A DNA stretch of 64,000 nt from contig NZ_CP011131.1 in NCBI RefSeq assembly GCF_001442805.1, forward strand, positions 1,054,001-1,118,000, given 5' to 3'. The notes beneath the pieces are model-generated. The model did not search any database and was not told the origin of the DNA. It saw nothing but the letters and a program-made list of their open reading frames with translations. Positions 49,023 to 58,056 of the stretch are shown in pieces (within the stretch, counting starts at the first letter, position 1; each line of letters begins with the position of its first letter). Both the position numbers and the translations under genes were made by a program. Source of the DNA: Lysobacter gummosus (GTDB lineage Bacteria; Pseudomonadota; Gammaproteobacteria; Xanthomonadales; Xanthomonadaceae).

Positions 49023-49419
49023 ACGCGCCAGTATGGCACCGGCCCCGCGAACGCGATGAGCAGGCCGCCCGGCCTCGTGATGTCGGCGGCGACCGTCAGG
49101 CGGGCAGGCGATAAACGGAGGCATTGCCCCACATGCGCAGGGACGGCGCCGGGGCCGTCCCGCGGCTCCGGGGGGGGCGGGCACCGGCCTCGGTCGGCGG
49201 ACGGCAGGATTTCGCTGAGGAACAGACCGTCGCCATTGTGGCGTCGGGTGCCCACGAGGTAGCGGCAGGTCGGGTCGAGCGCGGTGGTACTGCCGCGTAA
49301 CTTTTCCTCGCTGGTTGCGCCGACGAAGGGGGATGAAACGCGCCGACTACCGCGGGCGCCGCTCCGGCGCGATGAACCCATCCGGCGGCCGATGCCGCGT
49401 CCGCGTCCGCGTCCGTGTT
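49023..49419. other. intergenic region between modC and the CoA hydrolase gene
   Basis: 397 bp. Just past the modC stop the hexamer GTCCGC occurs three times in tandem (49398-49415, plus strand). There is a G8 tract near 49171. An open frame of 134 codons on the minus strand has no recognisable domain and I do not call it. A -10-like CATACT lies 15 bp before the CoA hydrolase ATG. Confidence 0.45.
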
Positions 49420-50082
49420 TCAACCCACGCTATGCACTTCCTCGGCGATGCGCCGCACTTCCTCCGGGTAGTGGCTGACGTAGATCATCGGCAACCCGGT
49501 TTCGTCGCGCACGCGTTGCAGATAGGGCAGCAGTTCGTCGCGGCGGTTCATGTCCAGCATCGACAGCGGTTCGTCCAGCAGCACGATGCGCGGCTGCGAC
49601 AGCAGGGCGCGGCCCAGCGCGACGCGCTGCATTTCGCCGCCCGACAGGCCGGCGGTGCCGCGCGCCAGCAACGGCCCGATGCCGAGCAGCTCGACGATGG
49701 CGTCGAGCTGGAAGCGGGTTTCGCGCGCGGCCTCGCCGCGCAGGCCGTAGAGCAGGTTGCCGCGCACGTCCAGGTGCGGGAACAGTCGCGCATCCTGGAA
49801 CACGTAGCCGATCCGGCGCCGATGCGCCGGCAGGTCGATGCGCGCGGCGCTGTCGAACAGACGCCGCCCGGCGATCTCGATGTGCCCGCGGCTGGGCCGC
49901 AGCAAGCCGGCGATGGCATGCAGCAGCGAAGTCTTGCCGGCGCCGGAATCGCCGACCACCGCGATCACGCGCTGCTCGCTGCGGATCGCGAAGCTGCGGC
50001 GGAAGTCGCCGCGGCGCAGTTCGATGTCGATGTCGAAGCTGGGCGCGCGCGCGGCCGCGGCATCGTTCGCGGGCAGGCTCAT
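49420..50082 (-). CDS. modC: molybdate ABC transporter ATPase, ABC domain only
   Basis: 220 residues. Walker A GDSGAGKTSLLHAIAGL, Q-loop VFQDARLFPHL, signature LSGGEMQRVALGRALL, Walker B IVLLDEPLSMLD, and switch YVSHYPEEVRRIAEEV. It powers molybdate import by ModB. Full-length ModC is about 350 residues with a C-terminal Mop/TOBE molybdate-binding domain; here translation stops right after the ABC domain. Three tandem GTCCGC copies follow the stop. Overlaps modB by ATGA. Confidence 0.9.
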   Translation of the reverse strand: MSLPANDAAAARAPSFDIDIELRRGDFRRSFAIRSEQRVIAVVGDSGAGKTSLLHAIAGLLRPSRGHIEIAGRRLFDSAARIDLPAHRRRIGYVFQDARLFPHLDVRGNLLYGLRGEAARETRFQLDAIVELLGIGPLLARGTAGLSGGEMQRVALGRALLSQPRIVLLDEPLSMLDMNRRDELLPYLQRVRDETGLPMIYVSHYPEEVRRIAEEVHSVG

Positions 50083-50771
50083 CGCTGCGCTCCGGCGCGC
50101 TGGCGCTGCACCAGCCATTCGGACACGAACACCGCGGCGAAGGAAATCGCGACCGCGACCAGGGCCAGGCGCAGCACGCCCGATTCGGCGTCCGGCGTCT
50201 GCATCAGGCCCCAGATCGCCGACGACAAGGTCTGGGTTTCGCCGGGAATATTCGACACGAAGGTGATGGTCGCGCCGAATTCGCCCAGCGCCTTGGCGAA
50301 GCACAGCACCGCGCCGGCCATCAGGCCCGGCCACGACAGCGGCAGGGTCACGCCGAAGAACACCCGCCAGGGATTGGCCCCGAGCGTGGATGCGGCTTGT
50401 TCCAGGCGCCGGTCGACGCTTTCGATCGACAGCCGGATCGCGCGCACCATCAGCGGAAATCCCATGATCGCGCTGGCCAGCGCCGCGCCGGTCCAGCGAA
50501 AGGCGATGCTGATGTGCAGGTACTCGGCGAGGAAGCGGCCGATCGGCCCTTGCGAGCCGAAACCGATCAACAGCGCATAGCCGGTCACCACCGGCGGCAG
50601 CACCAGCGGCAGGTACATCAGCGTGTCGAGCAACAGCTTGCCGGGAAAGCGCACGCGCGCGAGTAGCCAGCCCATCGCCACGCCGAACGGCAGGCTGCAC
50701 AAGGTCGCCACCGCCGCGACTTTCAGGCTGAGCGCGATCGCGGTGAGTTCGGCGGGACTGAAGTCGGGCAT
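50079..50771 (-). CDS. modB: molybdate ABC transporter permease
   Basis: 230 residues, about five membrane helices. The family start LSLKVAAVATLCSLPFGVAMGWLLA and the permease loop EQAASTLGANPWRVFFGVTLPLS (with the EAA-type AASTLGA) are present, as is GEFGATITFVSNIPGETQTL. 34 bp separate it from modA. Confidence 0.95.
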   Translation of the reverse strand: MPDFSPAELTAIALSLKVAAVATLCSLPFGVAMGWLLARVRFPGKLLLDTLMYLPLVLPPVVTGYALLIGFGSQGPIGRFLAEYLHISIAFRWTGAALASAIMGFPLMVRAIRLSIESVDRRLEQAASTLGANPWRVFFGVTLPLSWPGLMAGAVLCFAKALGEFGATITFVSNIPGETQTLSSAIWGLMQTPDAESGVLRLALVAVAISFAAVFVSEWLVQRQRAGAQR

Positions 50772-50805
50772 CGACGGCTTAGGCTGCGGTTGCGATCGGG
50801 CGCGC

Positions 50806-51600
50806 TCAGGGCAGCGGCGCGAAGCCGCGGCGGCGGAAGATCGCCGCGGCGTCCTTCGAATGCAGCCACTGCGCGAACGCGGCCGCGCGCGGATGCCGGC
50901 TGGCCTTGATCACCGCGACCGGATAGACGATGGCCGGATGGGTGTCGGCGGGGAAGGTCGCGAGCACGCGCACCTTGGGTTCGGCCTGCGCGTCGCTGCC
51001 GTAGACCACGCCCAGCGGCGCTTCGCCGCGCGCGACCAGCATCAGGGCGGCGCGCACGTTCTCGGCTTCGGCGACCTTGGGTTGCAGCTGATCCCACACG
51101 CCGAGCGAAGTGAACGCCGCGCGCGCGTATTTGCCGGCGGGAACGCTGGCGGTCAGAGCCAGCGCCATGCGGCCTTCGCCGAGCAGCGGCAACAGCTTGA
51201 CGCCGGGCTTGAGCGCGACCGGGCCGGCCTTGCGGGTCGCCGGTGCGATCAGCACCAGGGTGTTGCCGAGCAGGTTGCGGCGGCTGGCTTCGTCGATGAG
51301 CTTGCGCTCCTGCAGGTAGTCCATCCAGTCCAGGTCGGCCGAGAGGAACAGATCGGCCGGCGCGCCCTGTTCGATCTGGCGGGCGAGCGCGGAGCTGGCG
51401 GCGTAGGACATGCGCACGTCCTGGCCGCTGGCTTTCTGGTAGGCCGCGGCGGCTTCGTCCAGCGACTCCTTGAGGCTGGCGGCGGCGAACACGGTCAGCG
51501 GCGCGGCCGAGGCTGGCGTCTGCGCGGAGGCGGTGAGGGCGGTAACGATGAGGCCGAGGGCGCACACAGCGCCCAGGATGCGACGGCGGATCGGATTCAT
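50806..51600 (-). CDS. modA: molybdate-binding periplasmic protein
   Basis: 264 residues. Signal peptide about 1-26 ([13 protein letters not shown]). Mature segments match Mod[42 protein letters not shown] (split at variable positions; Ser residues bind the oxyanion), [27 protein letters not shown] and [11 protein letters not shown]. First gene of modABC. No Mo-responsive operator is recognisable upstream. Confidence 0.95.
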   Translation of the reverse strand: MNPIRRRILGAVCALGLIVTALTASAQTPASAAPLTVFAAASLKESLDEAAAAYQKASGQDVRMSYAASSALARQIEQGAPADLFLSADLDWMDYLQERKLIDEASRRNLLGNTLVLIAPATRKAGPVALKPGVKLLPLLGEGRMALALTASVPAGKYARAAFTSLGVWDQLQPKVAEAENVRAALMLVARGEAPLGVVYGSDAQAEPKVRVLATFPADTHPAIVYPVAVIKASRHPRAAAFAQWLHSKDAAAIFRRRGFAPLP

Positions 51601-51700
51601 GCGGGGCCCTGATGCGATGGGACTCGGTTAGGTACGGCGAGAGTAGCGCGAAGCGAGGGTGGCGAAGTTGCGGTGGGGTTTGCTGGCGTCGGAACGGAAG

Positions 51701-51730
51701 GCTTCGGGCCTGAAGGCCCTCCCACAAAAG
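51701..51730. repeat. REP-like half-copy upstream of modA
   Basis: GCTTCGGGCCTGAAGGCCCT followed by CCCACAAAAG, the right arm of the palindrome family seen intact at 40408-40500. The left arm is missing. GGGATTC-family heptads follow at 51781-51816. Confidence 0.7.
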
Positions 51731-51817
51731 ACTTCGGGCTGGTGCGAGGGTTGGGCGGATGTTCGAGAGCGCAGCGCTCAAATCCCGGATCCCGAACCGA
51801 AATCCCGAATCGCAATC

Positions 51818-52026
51818 TCAAGGCGCATCCGCCACCCGGATCGACTCGACCTGCTTCACCCACCGCGCCGGCCGCGATTCGCCCGGCGCGATCAGCCGCC
51901 ACGGGCCGCTTCGTGCTTGTGCGGCGCTTCGGCGCGGGCAAGGCCTGCCGGGGCGATGGCGGCCGAGGCGAACGCGATGGCGAGGGCCAGCGAAACCTGC
52001 GAACGGATCGTGCAGCGATGGCCCAT
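51818..52026 (-). pseudogene. remnant of a small molybdopterin-dependent oxidoreductase
   Basis: A strong ribosome site (GGAGGA) precedes ATG 52026, which opens a signal peptide (VSLALAIAFASAAIAPAGLA) but hits a TGA after 44 codons (51894-51892). In another frame the following bases encode SGPWRLIAPGESRPARWV then KQVESIRV, ending at a TGA (51820-51818). That resembles the C-terminus of small sulfite-oxidase-fold molybdopterin proteins (pattern GPxRLxxPGExRxARWVxQVxxIxV). The middle of the protein is missing. I read this as an internal deletion joining signal peptide and C-terminus out of frame. The neighbouring modABC operon supports it. Alternatively the 44-codon frame is a real small secreted protein. 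Confidence 0.5.
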
Positions 52027-52114
52027 GGCGGTCCTCCAGAACGGATCGAACGGAAGTTTCAGATTACCCGCGCCGCAAGTCTCGGGTTACGGCGACGCGC
52101 CACAGCAGTACGGA

Positions 52115-52642
52115 TCAGGGCGACTCGTTCACCACGGTCGCATTCCACATTGCGTCGTCGCAGCTGAACTTCATGATGGCCGGCGGCGGAAAAACCGTAT
52201 TCGACTCGAACAACTGGTAGCGCGCGCCATAGGTGTTGAGCGGCTGCGTGGCCGAACCGGTAAGGCCCAGGCGATAAGCCGCCGGATTGGCTTCCTCGAA
52301 ACTCAAATGGGTCGGAGGAAGCGTGCGGTCTTCGGGCATGTCCATCACCACACGGATCGCGGTGGTCTCCACGGTTTCGTTTCCAAGGCGAATGCGGTAC
52401 CAGCCGCGCGCGACATAGGTCGAAGACTTTTCCAGCCACGCGTCGTGTACCGAGCATCCGCCGAACACCGGAGGATCGAAGCGCAGCCGCGCCAGCAGTC
52501 GCCCTTGCGCCTGGGCGTCGCTGCTGGACAACGTGACTGGACTACTGGACGTGTTCGCGCTTTCCCAGAACCCGTTGTAGGTCACCAACGCAAAAATCAG
52601 CAGGGCTACGACGACGGCGGCGAACAGAGATAATCGTTTCAT
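52115..52642 (-). CDS. membrane-anchored or secreted hypothetical protein
   Basis: 175 residues with one N-terminal hydrophobic helix (about 4-26, LSLFAAVVVALLIFALVTYNGFW), so an uncleaved anchor or signal peptide. The remainder is beta-rich with two Cys residues (GCSVHDAW, FSCDDAMW) that could form a disulfide in the periplasm. I recognise no family. It lies 48 bp downstream of the S1/P1 nuclease gene, on the same strand, and may be co-transcribed. Confidence 0.7.
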   Translation of the reverse strand: MKRLSLFAAVVVALLIFALVTYNGFWESANTSSSPVTLSSSDAQAQGRLLARLRFDPPVFGGCSVHDAWLEKSSTYVARGWYRIRLGNETVETTAIRVVMDMPEDRTLPPTHLSFEEANPAAYRLGLTGSATQPLNTYGARYQLFESNTVFPPPAIMKFSCDDAMWNATVVNESP

Positions 52643-52690
52643 TGCGCTCGATCAGGTTCGGCGGGACGGAACAGGCGCTTCGCCCGCGGA

Positions 52691-53545
52691 TCAGCGCCCC
52701 GGCGCCAGCGCCGCGTTGAGCACTTCGGCCAGATGTTCGCCGCCCAGGCGCAACTGGGTTTCGGCGAGCGGGCGCCAGGTGGCGACGTACCCCGGCTCCA
52801 GCTTGTGCGTCGGCGGATAGAAACCCGGCTGCAGCATCAGTTTGCACGAGTCCTCGGCCCAGCCGGCGGCGTCGGCGGGCAGGCCGGCGCCGGTCACGGT
52901 CGGCACGGCGATCTTGCGCAGCTCGGCCAGATAGGCCGCGTCGTTGCGCTTGCGGGTATTGAGCAGGCTGCTGTCCCACAGCGAGTGCAGGTTGCCGCCG
53001 TAGCCGCCGGGCCGCTCGGGTTCGCCCGGAATGGCCAGCTGGAAGTCGTTGCCGCCCTTGTCGCGGGCGTAGCCGGCGTGCAGCGGCTGGTGCACGTCGC
53101 CGACGAGGTGGACGACGAACTTCAGCGCCTGCAGGCGGTCGGCCTGCGACTTGCTGCGGTCGGCCAGGATCGCGGTCTGGGCGGCGATGGCGGCGACCGC
53201 GCAGTTGCCGTTGGGGCAATCGCGCGCGGCGTCGTAATGGCATTCGTCTTCGGCCAGATTCACGTAATGCCATTTGCTGCTGCGCTTGCCGAGGTCGGGG
53301 TCGTGAGCGCGCAGTTCGTCGGCCCAGTTGGCGATGCCGGGCAGGGTCGGGTCGGGTTCGCCGGCCAGGAGCTTGCCGGCCTCGGCGCGGGCGGCCGGGG
53401 TCATGCCTTCCCAGGCCAGTTCGGCGACCAGGCGATGGCCTTGCGGGCCCCAGGCCAGGGCGTTGAGCGGCAGCGCCAGCAGCAAGGCAGCGAGGGCGCG
53501 CAGCGGATTACGGACGGGCAGTCGGGTGTTTTTCATGCCGGCCAC
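52691..53545 (-). CDS. secreted S1/P1-type nuclease
   Basis: 284 residues. The signal peptide is cut to expose an N-terminal Trp (LNALA/WGPQGHRLVAELAWE), which coordinates zinc in this family. Other zinc ligands: the WADEL region (ANWADELRAHD), KWHYVNL, and HLVGDVHQPLHAGYARDKGGNDF with the HxxxD/DxHQPLH signature. Three-zinc, single-strand-specific nuclease/3'-nucleotidase acting outside the cytoplasm. The start could be ATG 53545 or 53536. Confidence 0.94.
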   Translation of the reverse strand: MAGMKNTRLPVRNPLRALAALLLALPLNALAWGPQGHRLVAELAWEGMTPAARAEAGKLLAGEPDPTLPGIANWADELRAHDPDLGKRSSKWHYVNLAEDECHYDAARDCPNGNCAVAAIAAQTAILADRSKSQADRLQALKFVVHLVGDVHQPLHAGYARDKGGNDFQLAIPGEPERPGGYGGNLHSLWDSSLLNTRKRNDAAYLAELRKIAVPTVTGAGLPADAAGWAEDSCKLMLQPGFYPPTHKLEPGYVATWRPLAETQLRLGGEHLAEVLNAALAPGR

Positions 53546-53710
53546 TGTACTGCACGCGCCGCGCGCGGCCGCTGTCCGAAACGGGCGATGCGGCCGTCGG
53601 ACGCGGCTGCGCGGATCGAGGGCGGCGGCCGTGCCGGCCCCCGACGATTACGCGGCCAGCGGCGGCGCATCGCGACAGCTCACGCGGCCGCGACCGCTGG
53701 TTTGCGCCGC

Positions 53711-54334
53711 TCAGAATTTGATGACGTAGGCCAGCCCGTAGACCAGCGGGTCGATCTCGGCCTTGCCGATCTTCTCGCCGTTGAGCTCGACGTCGGAGTT
53801 GATGTCGATCCAGCGCGCATCCACCCGGATCGCGCCGCGTTCGCCGACGCCGAAATCCACGCCCACATGCGCGGCCACGCCGACCGAATCCTCCAGCTTG
53901 AGCTTGGAACCGCGCAACGGGCCGGTGGTCTTCTCGCTCATGAAGGTGGTGTAGTTGACGCCCACGCCGACGAAGGGCGAGACCGCGCCGTCGCTGTTCC
54001 AGTGGTACTGCAGCGAGAAGGTCGGCGGCAGGTGCTTGGTCGTGGCGACCTTGCCCAGCCCCTTGATCTCGATGTCATGCTTGAACGGCGTCGCCGCCAG
54101 CACTTCGATACCGAGGTTTTCGCGGACGAAATACTCGAACGTGATGGTCGGCTGGACGTTGTCGCCGATTTCCAGCTGGGCCGCGCCGCCGAGCAGCGAG
54201 CCGTTGTTGGACTTGGGCTGGACCTGATGCGCGCCGATGCCGATGGTGAAGCTGCGGGCCTCCTGGGCCAGCACGGGTTGGGCCGCGCAGGCCAGGGCCG
54301 CGGCGAGAACGCCGCCGATCAGACGATGGTTCAT
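53711..54334 (-). CDS. ompW: OmpW family outer-membrane protein
   Basis: 207 residues, eight-stranded barrel. Signal peptide to about residue 23 (LAAALACAAQPVLA). Mature segments fit OmpW: PTITFEYFVRENLGIEVLAATPFKHDIEIKGLG (in pieces), TTKHLPPTFSLQYHW, SPFVGVGVNYTTFMSE, and the C-terminus DPLVYGLAYVIKF with terminal Phe for Bam recognition. Members pass small hydrophobic molecules. It diverges from gapA. Confidence 0.94.
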   Translation of the reverse strand: MNHRLIGGVLAAALACAAQPVLAQEARSFTIGIGAHQVQPKSNNGSLLGGAAQLEIGDNVQPTITFEYFVRENLGIEVLAATPFKHDIEIKGLGKVATTKHLPPTFSLQYHWNSDGAVSPFVGVGVNYTTFMSEKTTGPLRGSKLKLEDSVGVAAHVGVDFGVGERGAIRVDARWIDINSDVELNGEKIGKAEIDPLVYGLAYVIKF

Positions 54335-54530
54335 TCCTTGAGTCCCCTGTGGTCGGTGATTGCCCGAAGGCGGAACTGGCTGAACAGGCGAGCGGCCTGT
54401 GCCGCACTCTAAATACGGCCAAGAACGGTAAACCTTGATTTCCATCGCAATCCGGGCTGGGACGATTGCAGTTCTGCGAACTGCAGCCGGGTAACGCGGC
54501 GGGACTGCGACACCGGCCACGCCTTGCTAG

Positions 54531-55586
<1,056 letters not shown>

Positions 55587-55641
55587 GCCGCGAACCCTCG
55601 CCGCGCGTGTCGCCGCATCGGCGGCCCGCGCGAACGATCGA

Positions 55642-55668
55642 ACAGCCCCGCCTCGGCGGGGCTGTTTG
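55642..55668 (+). terminator. Rho-independent terminator after gapA
   Basis: Perfect stem AACAGCCCCGCC / GGCGGGGCTGTT, then TGGTTTTGG. Confidence 0.9.
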
Positions 55669-55967
55669 GTTTTGGCGGCCGGCGACGCCGCTTGTCTTGC
55701 ATCACACAGAAGACATGTGATGCGAACGATGCAAACGCAATCCGAACGCATCGTCGGAGCTGTGATTGCGGTCGCATCCGCGTCGCTGTTCGCGCGCCGG
55801 CTTGCCGCTAGTATCTGATCCAGTTGTCCGTCGCGATGCGGCGGACGACGATCCTCCGCGACGACGCGATCGTCGCAGAGCCTGTGCGCGTTGTTGCATG
55901 ACGCGCAGTGGCGACCGCAGGACGCGGAAGGTTCCAATCCACCGAACCACAACCAAGGAAGGACGCC
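55669..55967. promoter_or_regulatory. leader region of the cupin-HEAT/peptide cassette
   Basis: About 300 bp between the gapA terminator and the first cassette gene. It has an inverted repeat GCATCACA-N9-TGTGATGC at 55699-55723 that could be a dimeric regulator's operator or a hairpin. No clear -35/-10 pair. Because gapA has its own terminator, the cassette must be driven from here. Confidence 0.4.
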
Positions 55968-56831
55968 ATGGACGCGCAAACGCGTTCGCTTACCGATCCC
56001 CGGTTCGCGCAATTCAAGCAGACCGTCGATGACGGCATCGCCGAGCGCGGCCTGTCGGCCATCGTCGATATGCAACCGCAAGTGGAAACCCTGCTGCGCT
56101 CCGGCGCGATCGCCGCGCGGCTGGGCGCGGAGTTGCGCGACGTGCTCGCCGACGGCGAGCGCGCCTTGTGGTGGGAGCACTGGAATCGCGGCAGCCTGTG
56201 GAGCCGTCACGGCCTGTTGCTGCTGGCCGGGCCGGGCTGGTCGCTGCATTTGTCGCGGTATTTCAGCTCCTCCAGCGGCATCTTCACGCTCTCGCAATAC
56301 GCCTGCATCGGCGTCGCCGCCGGAGCGATGACGCTGAGCACCTACGCCACCGGCGAGAGTTTTCGCAACGCGTATTTCGAACGCGAGCAAAGCGTGCGGC
56401 TCAATCGCCAGATCGAACTCGACGCCGGCCAGGCCGCGGCGATGAGCGCGGGCGACGCGGCGTTCAAGGTCGATGTGCAGCGGCCGACCATCGTCGCCCT
56501 GCTGCTGTCGGAGAGCGCCGCGGACCTGCAGTGGCGCTTCGATCCGGACACCTTGCGCGCCGACAGCTGCATCTCCGCTCGGCTCAGCGATTCGGAACTG
56601 ATCTGCATCGGCCGCACCATGGCCGCCATCGGCGCGCAGCAGGCGCGGGAGGTGTTGCTGGAATTGAGCCGGCATCCGCGACATTTCGTGCGCTGGTCGG
56701 CGATCCAGCATCTGGCCAAGGTCGATCGCCGGATCGCCCTGGACCGCCTGCACGAAGCGCTCGACGACGAGCACGACGATATCCGCGCGGCGGCGACGCG
56801 TTCGCTCGCCGCCCTGCAACCCGCCCTTTGA
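55968..56831 (+). CDS. cassette gene A: cupin-like/HEAT-like protein lacking metal ligands
   Basis: 287 residues; not a family I can name. The ATG at 55968 follows AAGGAAGGA. N-terminal helical region (1-65); a beta-rich centre (about 66-200: HGLLLLAGPGWSLHLSRYFS, IFTLSQYACIGVAAGAMTLS, TIVALLLSESAADLQWRF); and a C-terminal repeat region (about 205-287) with two HEAT-like helical pairs, REVLLELSRHPRHFVRWSAI and LHEALDDEHDDIRAAATRSL. It parallels gene B in length, order of regions and closing helix, but the B metal motif (HxH...H) is absent. That suggests a catalytically dead partner, scaffold or substrate-binding subunit. Gene B begins 16 bp downstream. Both statements on role are inference. 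Confidence 0.8.
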   Translation: MDAQTRSLTDPRFAQFKQTVDDGIAERGLSAIVDMQPQVETLLRSGAIAARLGAELRDVLADGERALWWEHWNRGSLWSRHGLLLLAGPGWSLHLSRYFSSSSGIFTLSQYACIGVAAGAMTLSTYATGESFRNAYFEREQSVRLNRQIELDAGQAAAMSAGDAAFKVDVQRPTIVALLLSESAADLQWRFDPDTLRADSCISARLSDSELICIGRTMAAIGAQQAREVLLELSRHPRHFVRWSAIQHLAKVDRRIALDRLHEALDDEHDDIRAAATRSLAALQPAL

Positions 56832-56847
56832 GGCGCGAGGAACCGAC

Positions 56848-57747
56848 ATGGCCTATACCTTGAATGCGACCGCGACCTCGACGGCCAGCGAAGACGATTT
56901 GTTCGACTACATCTTCAGCCGCGTGGACAGCATGGACCCGGACAGCATCGCCGACGCCGCGCCGGTGCTGGCCGCCTACGCCAGCGACAGCGGACTGGTG
57001 GCGCGCACCATGGCCCAGTCGATGCGCTCGATCCTCGACGGCCAGCCGCCGCCGTTCGTGGCGCCGCAGTGCTATGTGATCGCGCGGCGCAGGCACATCA
57101 TGATCCGCGCCAACGTCTGGACGCCGCTCAAGCAGACCGGCGCGCTGCGCAAGAACGAAGAGCGGGTGTATTCCTACGACACCGCCCACGACCACAACTT
57201 CAATTTCCTCACCATCGGCTATTTCGGCGCGGGTTATCGCACCCACATCGTGCAGATCGACCCGTCGCAGTTGAACGGCGAAATCGGCGACAGCGCGCCG
57301 ATCCTGGATTCGGAAGTCACCAGCCTGCCCAAGGGCAAGATCATGCTCTATCAGGCCCATCGCGACGTGCACCGGCAGGCGCCGCCGGACGAGTTGTCGA
57401 TCTCGTTGAACGTGTTGTTCAACAACCAGAGCCAGATTTCCAAGTGCCAGTACAACTTCGTCATCGAGGAAGAACGCGCGCGGATTCTCAGCTACACCTC
57501 GGCCAGCATTCACAGCCGGCTGTCGATGCTGGCGGAGATGGCGGTGATGGTCGGCGGCGATGAACTCATGGGCCTGTTCAACGACATCGTCGATGCGCCG
57601 CTGTTGCCGCCGCGCATGCGCCTGATGTGCCTGGAAGGCCTGCGCGAGGATCAGGCCGCCTATCGCGGCGCGATGGAGCGGCTGTACGCGGACGAATCGG
57701 ACATGGTGCGCCTGCATGCGCGCAGCGCCCTGAGCCAACTGCAATAA
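56848..57747 (+). CDS. cassette gene B: putative 3-His cupin-type protein with HEAT-like C-terminus
   Basis: 299 residues; no named family recognised. N-terminal helices (15-65), a beta-rich centre (76-205), helical C-terminus (218-299) ending with a HEAT-like pair (LCLEGLREDQAAYRGAMERL region; DMVRLHARSALSQLQ). In the centre, YDTAHDHNFNFLTIGYFG has H114-x-H116 followed by a Gly, and LPKGKIMLYQAHRDVH has PKG (161-163) with H171 and H175. This matches the two cupin motifs; the motif-1 Glu is missing, which leaves a possible three-His iron site as in thiol dioxygenases. Predicted role: Fe-dependent oxygenase or hydroxylase acting on the peptide of gene C. The fold is inferred from motifs alone. 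Confidence 0.8.
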   Translation: MAYTLNATATSTASEDDLFDYIFSRVDSMDPDSIADAAPVLAAYASDSGLVARTMAQSMRSILDGQPPPFVAPQCYVIARRRHIMIRANVWTPLKQTGALRKNEERVYSYDTAHDHNFNFLTIGYFGAGYRTHIVQIDPSQLNGEIGDSAPILDSEVTSLPKGKIMLYQAHRDVHRQAPPDELSISLNVLFNNQSQISKCQYNFVIEEERARILSYTSASIHSRLSMLAEMAVMVGGDELMGLFNDIVDAPLLPPRMRLMCLEGLREDQAAYRGAMERLYADESDMVRLHARSALSQLQ

Positions 57748-57809
57748 CGGCCCGCGGCGGCGCCGGCACGCCGCGGGGCCTCATCGGGCCGGCATACAAG
57801 GAGCAGTCT

Positions 57810-57944
57810 ATGGAAGGTAATCTGCACGTCGAAGATCTGGCTTATGAAGTCGCCCCTTTCAGCGTCTCCAGCGCTGACGTCGGCGCCATCGTGCGCTCGG
57901 TGGAAAGCTCCGGCGATCCCGAGCTGTGGGTCGCGCTGGGCTGA
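57810..57944 (+). CDS. cassette gene C: 44-residue candidate precursor peptide
   Basis: Starts at ATG 57810 with AAGGAG nine bases upstream, ends at TGA 57942-57944 and is followed by a hairpin terminator. The N-terminal half is acidic and leader-like (MEGNLHVEDLAYEVAPF, residues 1-17); the C-terminal part is Ser/Val/Asp-rich (FSVSSADVGAIVRSVESSGD, 17-36) and ends PELWVALG. No signal peptide, no Cys, no double-Gly site, one Pro in the tail. Same strand as genes A and B, 62 bp after B. A RiPP-type precursor is the leading idea; a small structural or antitoxin-like protein is the alternative. Confidence 0.7.
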   Translation: MEGNLHVEDLAYEVAPFSVSSADVGAIVRSVESSGDPELWVALG

Positions 57945-57975
57945 TACGCGTTGCGCTGAGGGATGAATGCAATGC

Positions 57976-58006
57976 CGCCCCTTCCGGATGCGTCCGGAAG
58001 GGGCGT
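57976..58006 (+). terminator. terminator of the cassette
   Basis: Stem CGCCCCTTCCGGA / TCCGGAAGGGGCG, perfect, loop TGCG, then TTTGCG. It faces a second GC-rich stem at 58021-58049 near the end of the convergent metE gene. Confidence 0.8.
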
Positions 58007-58056
58007 TTGCGCGGCGCGGCGCCGTCGCGGGCGTGCGCGCCGCGACGGCGGATCGC

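Noticed and set aside
49019..49423. 134-codon minus-strand frame between modC and the CoA hydrolase gene
   Set aside because: Arg/Gly/Pro-rich, overlaps the start of the CoA hydrolase gene, no recognisable ModC C-terminal domain.
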